Translations under genes and position numbers: made by a program
Part shown: positions 9,478 to 17,842 of the stretch, piece by piece
Layout: every line of letters begins with the position of its first letter
Numbering within the stretch: the stretch's first letter is position 1
The notes under the pieces: generated by a model
What the model was told of the DNA's origin: nothing
What the model saw: the letters and a program-made list of their open reading frames with translations, nothing else
Databases searched by the model: none
Assembly: GCA_964439935.1 (NCBI GenBank)
Contig: CAYTPW010000011.1
Coordinates: 1 to 64,000, forward strand
Direction: 5' to 3'
DNA from: JABMQW01 sp964439935
Lineage (GTDB): Bacteria; Fidelibacterota; Marinisomatia; Marinisomatales; TCS56
DNA length: 64,000 nucleotides

Positions 9478-10167
9478 ATGAAATGTATCGTACTTCTTGT
9501 TGGTTTTCTTGGGTCCGTATTTTCATACGTCCAGGCTCAATCCATTTATCTGAGTTTTGGTGGTGGTTTCTCGACATTGAATCCCACTAGCGATTATACA
9601 TTCATGTATTGTAACGACAGAATGTTGTGGCCCAGCAGATTTGAAGAAACTGTTGGACAGAAATCAGACATAGGCTTCAACATCACCAGTGCCATCGAAT
9701 TTCAGTTGCCAAGTGCGCCAATCAGCTTAACCGCAGGAATATCTTATTCGCAATTGTATGGCAAAACTGACTCTGTAAAGGCATACACTCCACCCTGGTA
9801 CAGCTCGATGTATACTACCGGGGAATTGAAGACTCGAAGCAACCTTCTCACATTCAGAACTGGCGTTAAGTGGGAAATCATTCGTTCTCGTATTGCTCCA
9901 TATGTTTCTCTTGAATTACTGTACAACATCTTTGGTGATACAAGACTGAGTATACATACTCCTTATCACTCTACTGAAGCAGTCGTCGACGGCAATACAA
10001 GAGCTGGGTTTTCATTTGGAGGTGGGCTACGCATAAGCGTTTTCCCATCTATTGACACAAGCGTTGGAGCAAACTACACATTGAATAATATGTTGACTCC
10101 AGACAGTCACGAAAAACACAAGAATATGCTTAACATTGGTGCAAGCGTGCTATTCAAGTTGCTTTGA
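9478..10167 (+). CDS. Outer-membrane beta-barrel-like protein
   Basis: A 229-aa protein with a clear signal peptide (cleavage probably after Val-Gln-Ala near residue 20). The mature protein has amphipathic strands: Gly-Gly-Gly-Phe-Ser early, Gly-Phe-Ser-Phe-Gly-Gly-Gly-Leu-Arg-Ile late, and a C-terminal Phe-Lys-Leu-Leu strand. This matches the general outer-membrane barrel (OMP_b-brl) pattern of about eight strands. The substrate or partner is unknown. The start codon is ATG with only a weak purine-rich upstream site. Confidence 0.6.
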   Translation: MKCIVLLVGFLGSVFSYVQAQSIYLSFGGGFSTLNPTSDYTFMYCNDRMLWPSRFEETVGQKSDIGFNITSAIEFQLPSAPISLTAGISYSQLYGKTDSVKAYTPPWYSSMYTTGELKTRSNLLTFRTGVKWEIIRSRIAPYVSLELLYNIFGDTRLSIHTPYHSTEAVVDGNTRAGFSFGGGLRISVFPSIDTSVGANYTLNNMLTPDSHEKHKNMLNIGASVLFKLL

Positions 10168-10337
10168 ATGCACCTAATCAATCTCTCAAGTTGACGCCGG
10201 TGATTTTGGCCGTTCAGTGCAGAACTGCGATGAAATGAGGGCAAATATGAAAGTTTTAAGAAGTAATAAACCTTCAGTTATTTGAAACTCTTTCGATTTT
10301 CTGATAGAAAAGTATTATGCTCAATTCTCTGAAGAAT

Positions 10338-10367
10338 CTCAAAAATACCTTTGGTACATTTTTTGAG
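10338..10367 (+). terminator. AT-rich hairpin, possible terminator
   Basis: Arms CTCAAAAATACC and GGTACATTTTTTGAG pair with a 3-base loop and one or two bulges. The hairpin lies 170 bp after the barrel gene and 40 bp before the next start. The run of T falls inside the 3' arm, so terminator function is uncertain. It could equally be a leader structure. Confidence 0.3.
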
Positions 10368-10408
10368 TTACTTTTATCTATATTGCTACGAGATATTCAA
10401 TAAGATTA

Positions 10409-10831
10409 ATGGTAAATCACTTCAAAAGTTATCTTTCTTTCATCATTCCAATTTTCGTTGTATTGGTTGTTTCTTCCTGTGAGTATTTCAATGAGGAAAA
10501 TCAACAAACTGGAAGATTCAGTAATAAATTCTTGGAATCGGGGTATGATTCTGACCACAGTTATATATCCTTAAGAACAGTCAGACAACCTGATGAGAGT
10601 TTGGATGTATTTATCACGGGGTGGGGTATTGAAGAGACTGGTTTGTTCCTTCATCATAAAATTGTTGATTCTACACTGAATCTACATGTTATGGGATACT
10701 GTGGGACTGTTTCCAGCTATACATGGGTTAAAGCAACATTAAATTATTTAATAACACCAATTGCTGAAGACACTATAAATTGTATTATACATCATTCCGG
10801 TAAAGATACTCTGGTTATCAAAAAGAATTAA
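10409..10831 (+). CDS. Putative lipoprotein, unknown
   Basis: A 140-aa protein. A hydrophobic signal ends in the lipobox Val-Val-Ser-Ser-Cys with Cys near residue 24, so a lipid-anchored envelope protein is expected. The mature part is Asp/Glu and Thr rich, about 115 residues, with predicted beta strands and no recognised domain. It ends one base before the next lipoprotein gene begins, and the two are very likely co-transcribed. Function unknown. Confidence 0.6.
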   Translation: MVNHFKSYLSFIIPIFVVLVVSSCEYFNEENQQTGRFSNKFLESGYDSDHSYISLRTVRQPDESLDVFITGWGIEETGLFLHHKIVDSTLNLHVMGYCGTVSSYTWVKATLNYLITPIAEDTINCIIHHSGKDTLVIKKN

Positions 10832-10832
10832 T

Positions 10833-11309
10833 ATGAAACGGTTAATCTTCTTACTTGCCTGCTTGCTATTGTTCAATTGTGAAGATAATGTTGACGATAC
10901 AAATGATGGTATCGTATATAATGGATTTGTTGAACTTCCAATTGATAATTATTATTCTTCAGAGATTTTCCCTGAATCCTATCTAGGTGTTTATGGATTA
11001 TGGAAATGTTATCAAATATCAGGTGGTTGGGCTGGTGATATTGTTGTACCCGATCCTGATATATTTTTTATCATGGAACCTTATGGTATCTTTGGAATAA
11101 TCGAAAATGATACTCTTCGAGATATTGGGAAGATTGAAATCGGTATCGGTTTGTATGAGGCATTGTTTGTCAGATTCATATCAGATGACAGCACAAAACT
11201 GTTTTTGTACGATCTAGAGAAGTACATATACTTGCTCGGCGAGGATACTCTTTTATTAGAAGCACCTTGCTGTGATCGATATAACTACCACTTCGTTCGG
11301 GAGGAATGA
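10833..11309 (+). CDS. Putative lipoprotein, unknown
   Basis: A 158-aa protein. Its signal peptide ends in Leu-Leu-Phe-Asn-Cys (Cys near residue 16), a bacterial lipobox, followed by an acidic stretch (Glu-Asp-Asn-Val-Asp-Asp). The mature part is beta-rich and includes a late Cys-Cys pair (Ala-Pro-Cys-Cys-Asp-Arg). The start ATG follows the upstream lipoprotein stop directly, so they are translationally linked. Lipocalin-like folds have this size and position, but I cannot show that family signature. Confidence 0.6.
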   Translation: MKRLIFLLACLLLFNCEDNVDDTNDGIVYNGFVELPIDNYYSSEIFPESYLGVYGLWKCYQISGGWAGDIVVPDPDIFFIMEPYGIFGIIENDTLRDIGKIEIGIGLYEALFVRFISDDSTKLFLYDLEKYIYLLGEDTLLLEAPCCDRYNYHFVREE

Positions 11310-11372
11310 TCAGTATATTACTATAAAATAATTGACCTGGTTTTGGGCAGCTCCTTTTTATATCTACGGAAG

Positions 11373-11433
11373 TATAGTTCTTTGGGATACCGCCTGTGAC
11401 GGACGCTTGGTATGCCACCAGTATGACAAATCT
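11373..11433 (+). repeat. Dispersed intergenic repeat, copy B
   Basis: It aligns to 5915-5977 at both ends and in the centre. In this copy the two halves (GGGATACCGCC and GCTTGGTATGCC) form an imperfect inverted repeat around a short centre, as in REP-type palindromes. Confidence 0.45.
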
Positions 11434-11664
11434 GGAACTCAAGGAAACTCACTTTTTGGTATTTAGATTTTCCGATGTACAATTGATTTTTTGATACCTG
11501 TTGCATACTAATTGTACTGAGTCTATATAAAAAATTCCATAACAATAACTTATAAATGCTGTGCAACGGATTATAAGTCCTATGACTTCTAAATTGTAGA
11601 TATAGAACAAGAGTAAAGTATAGTCCTTAGGTCTACTAACTATTCACAAATGGTTTTCACCACA

Positions 11665-11690
11665 CCCCCCAGTCTTTGGGGGCACCCCCC
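11665..11690. repeat. C-run/G-run hairpin
   Basis: Five to six C's (11665-11670), a 7-base spacer, five G's (11678-11682) and six more C's (11685-11690). The G run can pair with the first C run in a 5-bp stem. Such runs are unusual in this AT-rich region. No U-tract follows, so it is not a standard terminator. Confidence 0.4.
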
Positions 11691-11737
11691 ATGTTCTAAC
11701 ATATATATCACTCATACATTTTTCAGGGAAATTTTAT

Positions 11738-11754
11738 CATACTGGTTGCATACC
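11738..11754 (+). repeat. 17-bp direct repeat, copy 1
   Basis: CATACTGGTTGCATACC occurs identically at 17160-17176. A weaker 13/17 match lies near 11493-11509. All are intergenic and in the same orientation. Confidence 0.5.
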
Positions 11755-11972
11755 TGGTATTCATTTTTGACGGAAATGCAAGGGCTCACGAAGCCTTTGG
11801 CTTGTACATTCAGTTATTATCACTCCTTGATTAACTCAAATCTTAACACTACTTTCCAAATAAGAAAACACATACATACCGCACGATTGATCCAGCACTT
11901 CTGAAAATAGCGGATCCTCTGTTTCTTAATCCGATTCTCGTCTGAATAGTAATTAATTATGAGGTCATAACG

Positions 11973-14345
11973 ATGAGAAATTTCATATCAACATTTATCA
12001 TTATACTATTTATCTCCTCTTCATCTTTAGCTGGTCATTGGGAATTTACTGGTGTTGTAATGAACGGGTATACAATTGCAACCAACGAAGGTATCGATGC
12101 GGTAAATGTTCCAGGTTTGAAGAACCTGTATGCCGTTGGTGTAGATCCTGACAATAGAGTATGGGCTGGTGCATATTATTCTCGCCGTTTGGAAAATACT
12201 GAAGGGCTACCGGACTTAGATAGGTATCCAGATTTGTGGTATGAAACAAATGGATCAGAAATTTGGAATCTACCGCTTTTTATCTGGGATCCGATTGACG
12301 CTTCAATTGATACGGTAAGATTTTTAGCTTATGGCGATGGTTCACAGGATACATTATTAAGTCACCGAGGAATTGATCGGTCTCATGATGGCAATATGAT
12401 AATTACTACTAAAGAGGCAGTATATAAAGTCAATTATCAGACGATAGAAGTTATAGCCAGATGGGATAATCCAGACTTAGGTAATCCACTACAATATGCA
12501 AATTGTGATGGAAATGGGTATGTTTATACCCAGGGATTGTTTGGCGGACCGGTTTATATTCTCGATCCAGATGATTTGACTTATTATAGCGAGTTTAACA
12601 CCTTCATTTCACCAGTCACACGTGGTGCTGCTGTTTCTCAGAATGGTAATGATGTTTATATTGCTACTACATTCGGTGGAGACGAACATTATCATAGTAA
12701 TAATGGCCCTGATGGCACCTATGCGTATGTAGGAATTGTTGGGACTGAAGTTGTGACAACTGGTACAACGATGTTGGATCCTGCGGGATATTTATGGTTG
12801 ATTGCCTGCATCGACCAGGACGATGATATGTGGAGTTTTGATCCCAATGATAATTATGCAGTTGCAGATGATACAAGTTTTACCTATCCAACTGCTGCTG
12901 ATACAACCATTTATGGTTATTTCCTACCAGAATTTGTGAGGTGTCCCCGAGACGCAGCATTTAATACAGCAGGCAATAAAATGTATCTTGCAGAATTTTA
13001 TGGCTACACGATTAAGGAATACACATATATTCCAGACGATACCGAACTGGAAATCGTGTTAGAGATTCCTGAGATATACGCATTTTCCGATGATACAATT
13101 TTGGTTCCAATTAATGTAGAATTTCCAATGGATTCCAGTTTTAGTTCCGCAGAAATTTCAATAAGTGGCTACAATGGAAAATTAGACTTTCTATCGGTTG
13201 ATACAAGTAGCAGTTTAATGGGTTCAGCAGGTTGGACGATTCAATTTAATGAAACGGACAGTCTCCTGATTACAGCAGCCGCTGGAGCGGATGATTTATA
13301 TGGTGAAGGTGTTTTATTCAGTCTGGAATTTGCAGTTCCTGATACAGCAATTGGTTTTATTCCAATCATGCTTGATTCAGCTCTATTCGATACTGGTGCT
13401 ATTCGTGTGGAGCTTATTTCCGGTGGTGTTAATATCCTTTCATCCACTGCCGATTATGGTGATGTGGATTTAAATGGAGCAATACAAGCCTTCGATGCTG
13501 CCCAGATCCTGAAATATTTAGTTGATTATATCGATCTTGATTATCTACAGAGGTTAAATGCCAATGTTAGCTGGGATAGTACAATATCCGCATTGGATGC
13601 AACCTTGATATTACAGTATGTAACAGGTCAAATCGATTATCTCCCCTTTGATTCGACAGAGCAATTAATGATGGCAAGTGGAAGTGTTTATATGGAGAAT
13701 GGTGAGTTTTTGGCAGGTCAATTGATAGAACTACCCATTATATTGAATGATGGACAGAATATTCGATCATTTGAAGGTGTAATAACTTTTAATACCAGTC
13801 ATCTCACTTTTGAAGAATTAATATGGTCGCCGATAGCAAGTTCTTGTACTATCATAAATAATCAGGTAGAAGGTGAGATAAAATTTGCTGGTTCTGGTCC
13901 TATTCCTGATGGTGATTCGGACATACTTGCTATTCTGAGATTTACTGTTAACGAAAACATTGAGGCAAGTGAGACATTAGTCACAATTACTAAACTCCGA
14001 TTTAATGAGGGTGACATATTAGAAAATACAGCAACAGCGGAACTTACTAACCTACTTTCAACCGATATTTCACGAATGCCAAATGAATTTATATTAAATC
14101 AAAACTATCCAAATCCCTTTAATCCAAACACTACTATTTCTTACCAAATACCAGTGCCGAGCTTCGTGGAAATAACTGTTTATAGCCTCACGGGACAAAT
14201 AGTTGAAACGATAGTATATGATTATCAGGATACGGGTTATTACACTGCAATTTGGAATGCCGAAGGTCTTAGTTCAGGTCTTTATTTGTATCGATTATCA
14301 GCTGGTGATTATAAAAAAGTTCGAAAGTGTTTGATAGTTAAATGA
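11973..14345 (+). CDS. Secreted propeller-cohesin-dockerin-cohesin protein, T9SS
   Basis: A 790-aa protein. The signal peptide is about residues 1-20. Residues 20-355 are propeller-like with Asp/Tyr-rich blades. About 360-490 is a cohesin-like beta sandwich (Val-Pro-Ile-Asn-Val, then Ala-Gly-Ala-Asp-Asp). Residues 493-555 are a type I dockerin-like pair of calcium loops: a perfect Asp-x-Asp-x-Asn-Gly-x5-Asp loop followed by an Ala-Ala-x-Ile-Leu-Lys-Tyr-Leu helix, then Asn-x-Ser-x-Asp-x6-Asp and a second helix. About 565-690 is a second cohesin-like domain, and about 705-790 is the T9SS sorting domain. Cohesin/dockerin pairs glue proteins together in cellulosomes. Outside clostridia they occur singly in many secreted proteins. 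A scaffold or self-association role is inferred. Confidence 0.75.
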   Translation: MRNFISTFIIILFISSSSLAGHWEFTGVVMNGYTIATNEGIDAVNVPGLKNLYAVGVDPDNRVWAGAYYSRRLENTEGLPDLDRYPDLWYETNGSEIWNLPLFIWDPIDASIDTVRFLAYGDGSQDTLLSHRGIDRSHDGNMIITTKEAVYKVNYQTIEVIARWDNPDLGNPLQYANCDGNGYVYTQGLFGGPVYILDPDDLTYYSEFNTFISPVTRGAAVSQNGNDVYIATTFGGDEHYHSNNGPDGTYAYVGIVGTEVVTTGTTMLDPAGYLWLIACIDQDDDMWSFDPNDNYAVADDTSFTYPTAADTTIYGYFLPEFVRCPRDAAFNTAGNKMYLAEFYGYTIKEYTYIPDDTELEIVLEIPEIYAFSDDTILVPINVEFPMDSSFSSAEISISGYNGKLDFLSVDTSSSLMGSAGWTIQFNETDSLLITAAAGADDLYGEGVLFSLEFAVPDTAIGFIPIMLDSALFDTGAIRVELISGGVNILSSTADYGDVDLNGAIQAFDAAQILKYLVDYIDLDYLQRLNANVSWDSTISALDATLILQYVTGQIDYLPFDSTEQLMMASGSVYMENGEFLAGQLIELPIILNDGQNIRSFEGVITFNTSHLTFEELIWSPIASSCTIINNQVEGEIKFAGSGPIPDGDSDILAILRFTVNENIEASETLVTITKLRFNEGDILENTATAELTNLLSTDISRMPNEFILNQNYPNPFNPNTTISYQIPVPSFVEITVYSLTGQIVETIVYDYQDTGYYTAIWNAEGLSSGLYLYRLSAGDYKKVRKCLIVK

Positions 14346-14406
14346 AACCTACGTTTTTGGAATCTTCATCAAAGAGAAACGATTAATTACATTACGTGGG
14401 GATATT

Positions 14407-17151
14407 ATGAAAACAAGTAGTAAGTATTTTACACTTTGTATGCTAATGGTTACTTTTACTCGAGGAACAATAATAAATGTACCTGGTGACTATGGAACAA
14501 TTCAAGCTGGTATAGATGCGGCTATTAACTGGGATACTGTTTTAGTGCACCCAGGCAATTACTTTGAAAATGTCAGTTTATTTGATAAGAATATTGTGAT
14601 TGGCTCACTATTTATACTGAATGGCGATACTTCATACATCTCCCAAACAGTGATTGATGGAGGAAATACTGATGTTGTTATTATGGTTTCTAATGTATCA
14701 GACACAACAGCAGTTATTTCTGGTTTCACAATCACCAATGGAAATGGAGCTTACGGTGGTGGTATTAATCTACAGTATTCTTCAAATCTTAGATTGGAAC
14801 ATCTAATTATTAAAGATAATCAATCAAATAGTCGTGGTGGTGGTATCAATATATGGATGAACTCTAATCCAACTATTAGTGATGTTACTGTCCGGAATAA
14901 CTATGCTGCTTGGGATGGTGGTGGTATTGATTGTCATTCATCATGTAATCCCAGAATAATTAAATCAATAATAACAGATAACTACGCCCAAAATACCGGT
15001 GGTGGTGTTTATTGTACCTATGCTTCAAATCTCTATATCAGAGAATCTGTTATTGCACGAAACCAAGTATCTTGGCATGGAGCAGGATTAGCCAGTCAAA
15101 ATAATTCAACGGCATATTTAATAAATGTCACAATAGTTGATAATATTAGCGGATGGGGAGGTGGTGGAATTTCCTTATACGAAAACTCATCCAGTATTCT
15201 GGTAAATTCAATTATATGGAATAATGTACCATATTCTATATCCTTTGAAAGTACAGGATTGTCTAATTCTTTAATAGTTACGCATTCTGATATTCAAGAT
15301 AGCCTTAATGGTATTATTACAAATAATAATGGTACAATTAATTGGATTGCGGGCAATATAGATTCAGATCCCTCGTTCATCACTGCTATCACTGGAAATT
15401 ATCATTTAAGACCAAACTCTCCTTGTATTGACTCTGGTACAGATTACTTTAACTGGAATGGTAATACACTAATTGAGCTCGATACATCTGATTATATTGG
15501 AACAGCTCCTGATATGGGAACTTTTGAGTTTGATCCAGCACTGTATGAAGCTCCAATTGAAGTATCAATCCCTGAACTTTCCTCATATGCTGGTGATACC
15601 GTTCAAGTGCCAATTAATATTCAATTTCCGGTTGGCTATTCAATAAGCTCAGCAGAAATGCAAGTTAATGGTTATCAGGGATTTCTTGAACTTGTTGGAA
15701 TTAATACAGACTCAAGTTTGTCCGGTGACTATGGGTGGAGTTATCAATTTCATGAAACTGATAGTATGTTAAACATTGCGCTCGCTGGTGCAGATGACAT
15801 CATTGAATCTGGTGATTTAATACGGATGGAATTTGAGATACCAGACACTGCGATGGGATTTAATTCAATTTATTTAAGATCAGCATTATTTGATACAGGT
15901 GCATTTGATGTAACTCTCAATTCTGGTGGAATTTCTATTATCCCGCCTTACAACGGTCCAGTTTGGCACATAGCGGTTTCAGGATCAGATATTATAGGTA
16001 ATGGTTCAATAACCACACCCTTTGCCAGTATTCAACGTGGAATAACATTTGCCATTGATGGCGACACAGTTCTTGTCCAACCCGGTACATACTTTGAGAA
16101 TCTCAATTTCAATGGTAAGAATATTACTGTAGGATCATTAATATTACTTGCCGGGGATGCATCATACATAACGACAACGATAATTGACGGTACCGCATAC
16201 GGAAGTGTTGTGACATTTGAGAATGGCGAGGATTCATCCGCTGAATTCGTCGGTTTTACAATTACAAATGGCCGTGCCTGTAATGGTGGAGGTATTAGAT
16301 GCCAAGATTCAAGTCCTACTTTAAATAGACTTGTTATTCACAGCAATAAATATGCATCCGATTCCGAGTGTACTCATATAAAAGGCGGAATTGGTATTTA
16401 TGTACAAAATGCCAGTCCAAGCCTTACTAATTCAAAAATTTACAATAATAATGTGTTAAATACCACAAATGTGCTGGGTTGCGGTGCCCGGTTTGATGAG
16501 TCCAGTATTTATATGCGTAATGTAGTTGTTTATAGCAATCATAATTCTGGTTTTGGTGGGGGAATGGCAAGCATTAATTCCAGTCCAATACTTATAAATA
16601 CAACAATAAAAGACAACAGCGCAGACTGGGGCGGGGGAATATATTGTATTGACTCACATCTGTTATTTAATCGAATAGACCGCTGTAGTATTTATAATAA
16701 CTCAGCAATCAGCAACTTGGGTAATGATCTGTTCACAACTGATATTACAATAAACGATATAATAGTAGATACATTCACGGTTCTTGTTCCACTGGAAACG
16801 CATGCCTTTCCGATATTTTATTTCATATTTGACATTGAACATGACACAAGTGGTGCAACACTTTCAGCCAATTATCATTCTATGCCATTACATTTCACAC
16901 TTTATCAAAACCACCCCAACCCATTCAATCCAACAACTACAATCCAATACGAACTACCCCAAAGATCAGATGTCCAGATCACCATCTACGACCTGCTTGG
17001 AAAAGAAATAACTACTCTGGTATCAGAAACACAAGAGGCTGGCTTCAAATCAATCCAATGGAACGCAACCAAAGTCCCAAGTGGCATGTACTTCTACCAG
17101 ATCAGGGCAGGGGAGTATGTGCAGACCAGGAAGATGGTGGTGTTGAAGTAG
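14407..17151 (+). CDS. Secreted beta-helix/cohesin-like protein, T9SS
   Basis: A 914-aa protein. The signal peptide is short (about 1-20). The first beta-helix module (about 22-380) begins Ile-Ile-Asn-Val-Pro-Gly-Asp-Tyr-x-Thr-Ile-Gln and carries Gly-Gly-Gly-Ile rungs. A cohesin-like sandwich covers about 382-517 and closely resembles the first one in the protein at 11973. A second beta-helix module (about 518-825) re-starts with the same Thr-Val-Leu-Val-x-Pro-Gly-Thr-Tyr-Phe-Glu-Asn element. The T9SS tail runs from about 833. It is a relative of the giant protein at 1369. It lies 61 bp after the cohesin/dockerin gene and probably shares a transcript. Binding or adhesive function is inferred, and no enzyme motif is visible. 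Confidence 0.75.
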   Translation: MKTSSKYFTLCMLMVTFTRGTIINVPGDYGTIQAGIDAAINWDTVLVHPGNYFENVSLFDKNIVIGSLFILNGDTSYISQTVIDGGNTDVVIMVSNVSDTTAVISGFTITNGNGAYGGGINLQYSSNLRLEHLIIKDNQSNSRGGGINIWMNSNPTISDVTVRNNYAAWDGGGIDCHSSCNPRIIKSIITDNYAQNTGGGVYCTYASNLYIRESVIARNQVSWHGAGLASQNNSTAYLINVTIVDNISGWGGGGISLYENSSSILVNSIIWNNVPYSISFESTGLSNSLIVTHSDIQDSLNGIITNNNGTINWIAGNIDSDPSFITAITGNYHLRPNSPCIDSGTDYFNWNGNTLIELDTSDYIGTAPDMGTFEFDPALYEAPIEVSIPELSSYAGDTVQVPINIQFPVGYSISSAEMQVNGYQGFLELVGINTDSSLSGDYGWSYQFHETDSMLNIALAGADDIIESGDLIRMEFEIPDTAMGFNSIYLRSALFDTGAFDVTLNSGGISIIPPYNGPVWHIAVSGSDIIGNGSITTPFASIQRGITFAIDGDTVLVQPGTYFENLNFNGKNITVGSLILLAGDASYITTTIIDGTAYGSVVTFENGEDSSAEFVGFTITNGRACNGGGIRCQDSSPTLNRLVIHSNKYASDSECTHIKGGIGIYVQNASPSLTNSKIYNNNVLNTTNVLGCGARFDESSIYMRNVVVYSNHNSGFGGGMASINSSPILINTTIKDNSADWGGGIYCIDSHLLFNRIDRCSIYNNSAISNLGNDLFTTDITINDIIVDTFTVLVPLETHAFPIFYFIFDIEHDTSGATLSANYHSMPLHFTLYQNHPNPFNPTTTIQYELPQRSDVQITIYDLLGKEITTLVSETQEAGFKSIQWNATKVPSGMYFYQIRAGEYVQTRKMVVLK

Positions 17152-17159
17152 TTTTACTG

Positions 17160-17176
17160 CATACTGGTTGCATACC
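17160..17176 (+). repeat. 17-bp direct repeat, copy 2
   Basis: Identical to 11738-11754. It lies 8 bp after the T9SS gene stop and 55 bp before the tRNA-Leu fragment, so it may belong to the end structure of an element. Confidence 0.5.
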
Positions 17177-17230
17177 GATTTTTTGTATTCCTTTAAGTTG
17201 CCCTATATTAGCAGTTACGCAACATTGCTG

Positions 17231-17289
17231 AGGGACTTAAAATCCCTCGCCTTCAAAAGCGTGCCGGTTCGAGTCCGGCCCCGGGTACT
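17231..17289 (+). repeat. tRNA-Leu(UAA) 3' fragment, putative attachment site 1
   Basis: This is the 3' part of a tRNA-Leu gene. The anticodon arm is AGGGA (17231-17235)/TCCCT (17243-17247) with the 7-base loop CTTAAAA, anticodon TAA at 17238-17240. A long variable arm (CGC/GCG) follows, then the T arm GCCGG-TTCGAGT-CCGGC (17263-17279), acceptor strand CCCGGGT (17280-17286) and discriminator A (17287). CCA is not encoded. The 5' acceptor strand and D arm are absent upstream, so it is not a functional tRNA. The segment 17236-17289 recurs at 46918-46971 with one mismatch. Tyrosine recombinases commonly use the anticodon-loop-to-3'-end part of tRNA genes as attachment site. Confidence 0.8.
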
Positions 17290-17329
17290 TGTTTAAATTA
17301 TAAAAAATATATATGTTTAGGAAAACACT

Positions 17330-17360
17330 GGGAGAGCTAATTACTCTCCCGATTATTTTT
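17330..17360. terminator. Rho-independent terminator, possibly bidirectional
   Basis: A perfect 7-bp stem GGGAGAG (17330-17336)/CTCTCCC (17344-17350) with a 7-base loop is followed by GATTATTTTT on the plus strand. On the minus strand TTTT follows after four bases. It lies 43 bp after the tRNA fragment and 49 bp beyond the end of the minus-strand gene at 17409. It can therefore be the old tRNA terminator, the end of the minus-strand operon, or both. Confidence 0.7.
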
Positions 17361-17408
17361 ATGAATCTGCCAAAGTATCACTATTCGTTATATCATTGAA
17401 TGTACCTT

Positions 17409-17768
17409 TTACCAGTCTAATTGATGTTCAGGAACACCGATTGATTTTCCGTAATTCTTTGCTTCTTGTTTTGTAACACTATTTCCCATCTTATAAGAAA
17501 ATATTTGTTTGTGAAAGATAATGTATTCGGTTGTTAAATCAGACAGGTTTGCATACCACTTATCCAAAATTGAATTTGAAACAAGTATAGCAATATCTTC
17601 AATGTCTATATCAGCACCCTCTACATATATAGCAGTCCAAACTTTGGGTTGCCAGTCAATCGCACTTTTACAAACGTTCCATTTTTCCTTTTTTGTGATG
17701 GATATTCTGTTATCTGTTAAGATGTCTGTATTTCTAAGACTTTCTTTCAAAATTAATCCCTTATACAT
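17409..17768 (-). CDS. Hypothetical protein, 119 aa
   Basis: I chose the ATG at 17768 because an AAGGA site lies about 11 bases upstream. The open frame continues to a TTG at 17807 (132 aa), but that start has no ribosome-binding site. The product is soluble with mixed alpha/beta character: a Lys/Asn-rich first third, a Trp-containing middle (Ile-Asp-Trp-Gln-Pro-Lys-Val-Trp-Thr) and a basic end. I do not recognise a family. It is downstream of the APH-like kinase on the same strand with about 75 bp between them, and it ends at the terminator at 17330-17360. Confidence 0.5.
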   Translation of the reverse strand: MYKGLILKESLRNTDILTDNRISITKKEKWNVCKSAIDWQPKVWTAIYVEGADIDIEDIAILVSNSILDKWYANLSDLTTEYIIFHKQIFSYKMGNSVTKQEAKNYGKSIGVPEHQLDW

Positions 17769-17842
17769 CGCAATGAAATCCTTTGTTTTTAATAAACCAA
17801 TCGACAACTATCAGCACGATCGCATATCTTGCTCTGTTTGCT

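Larger units (their letters stand above)
11310..11972. other. 663-bp intergenic region with repeats
   Basis: There is no convincing gene. It holds copy B of the dispersed repeat (11373-11433), a C-rich/G-rich hairpin (11665-11690) and one copy of a 17-bp direct repeat (11738-11754) whose partner lies just before the tRNA-Leu fragment at 17160. An 84-codon frame at 11650-11904 is translated straight through the hairpin and has no protein-like features. Confidence 0.45.

Noticed and set aside
11650..11904. 84-codon open frame on the plus strand
   Set aside because: It runs through the C-rich hairpin and the 17-bp repeat, has no ribosome-binding site, and its product has no signal, domain or sensible composition.
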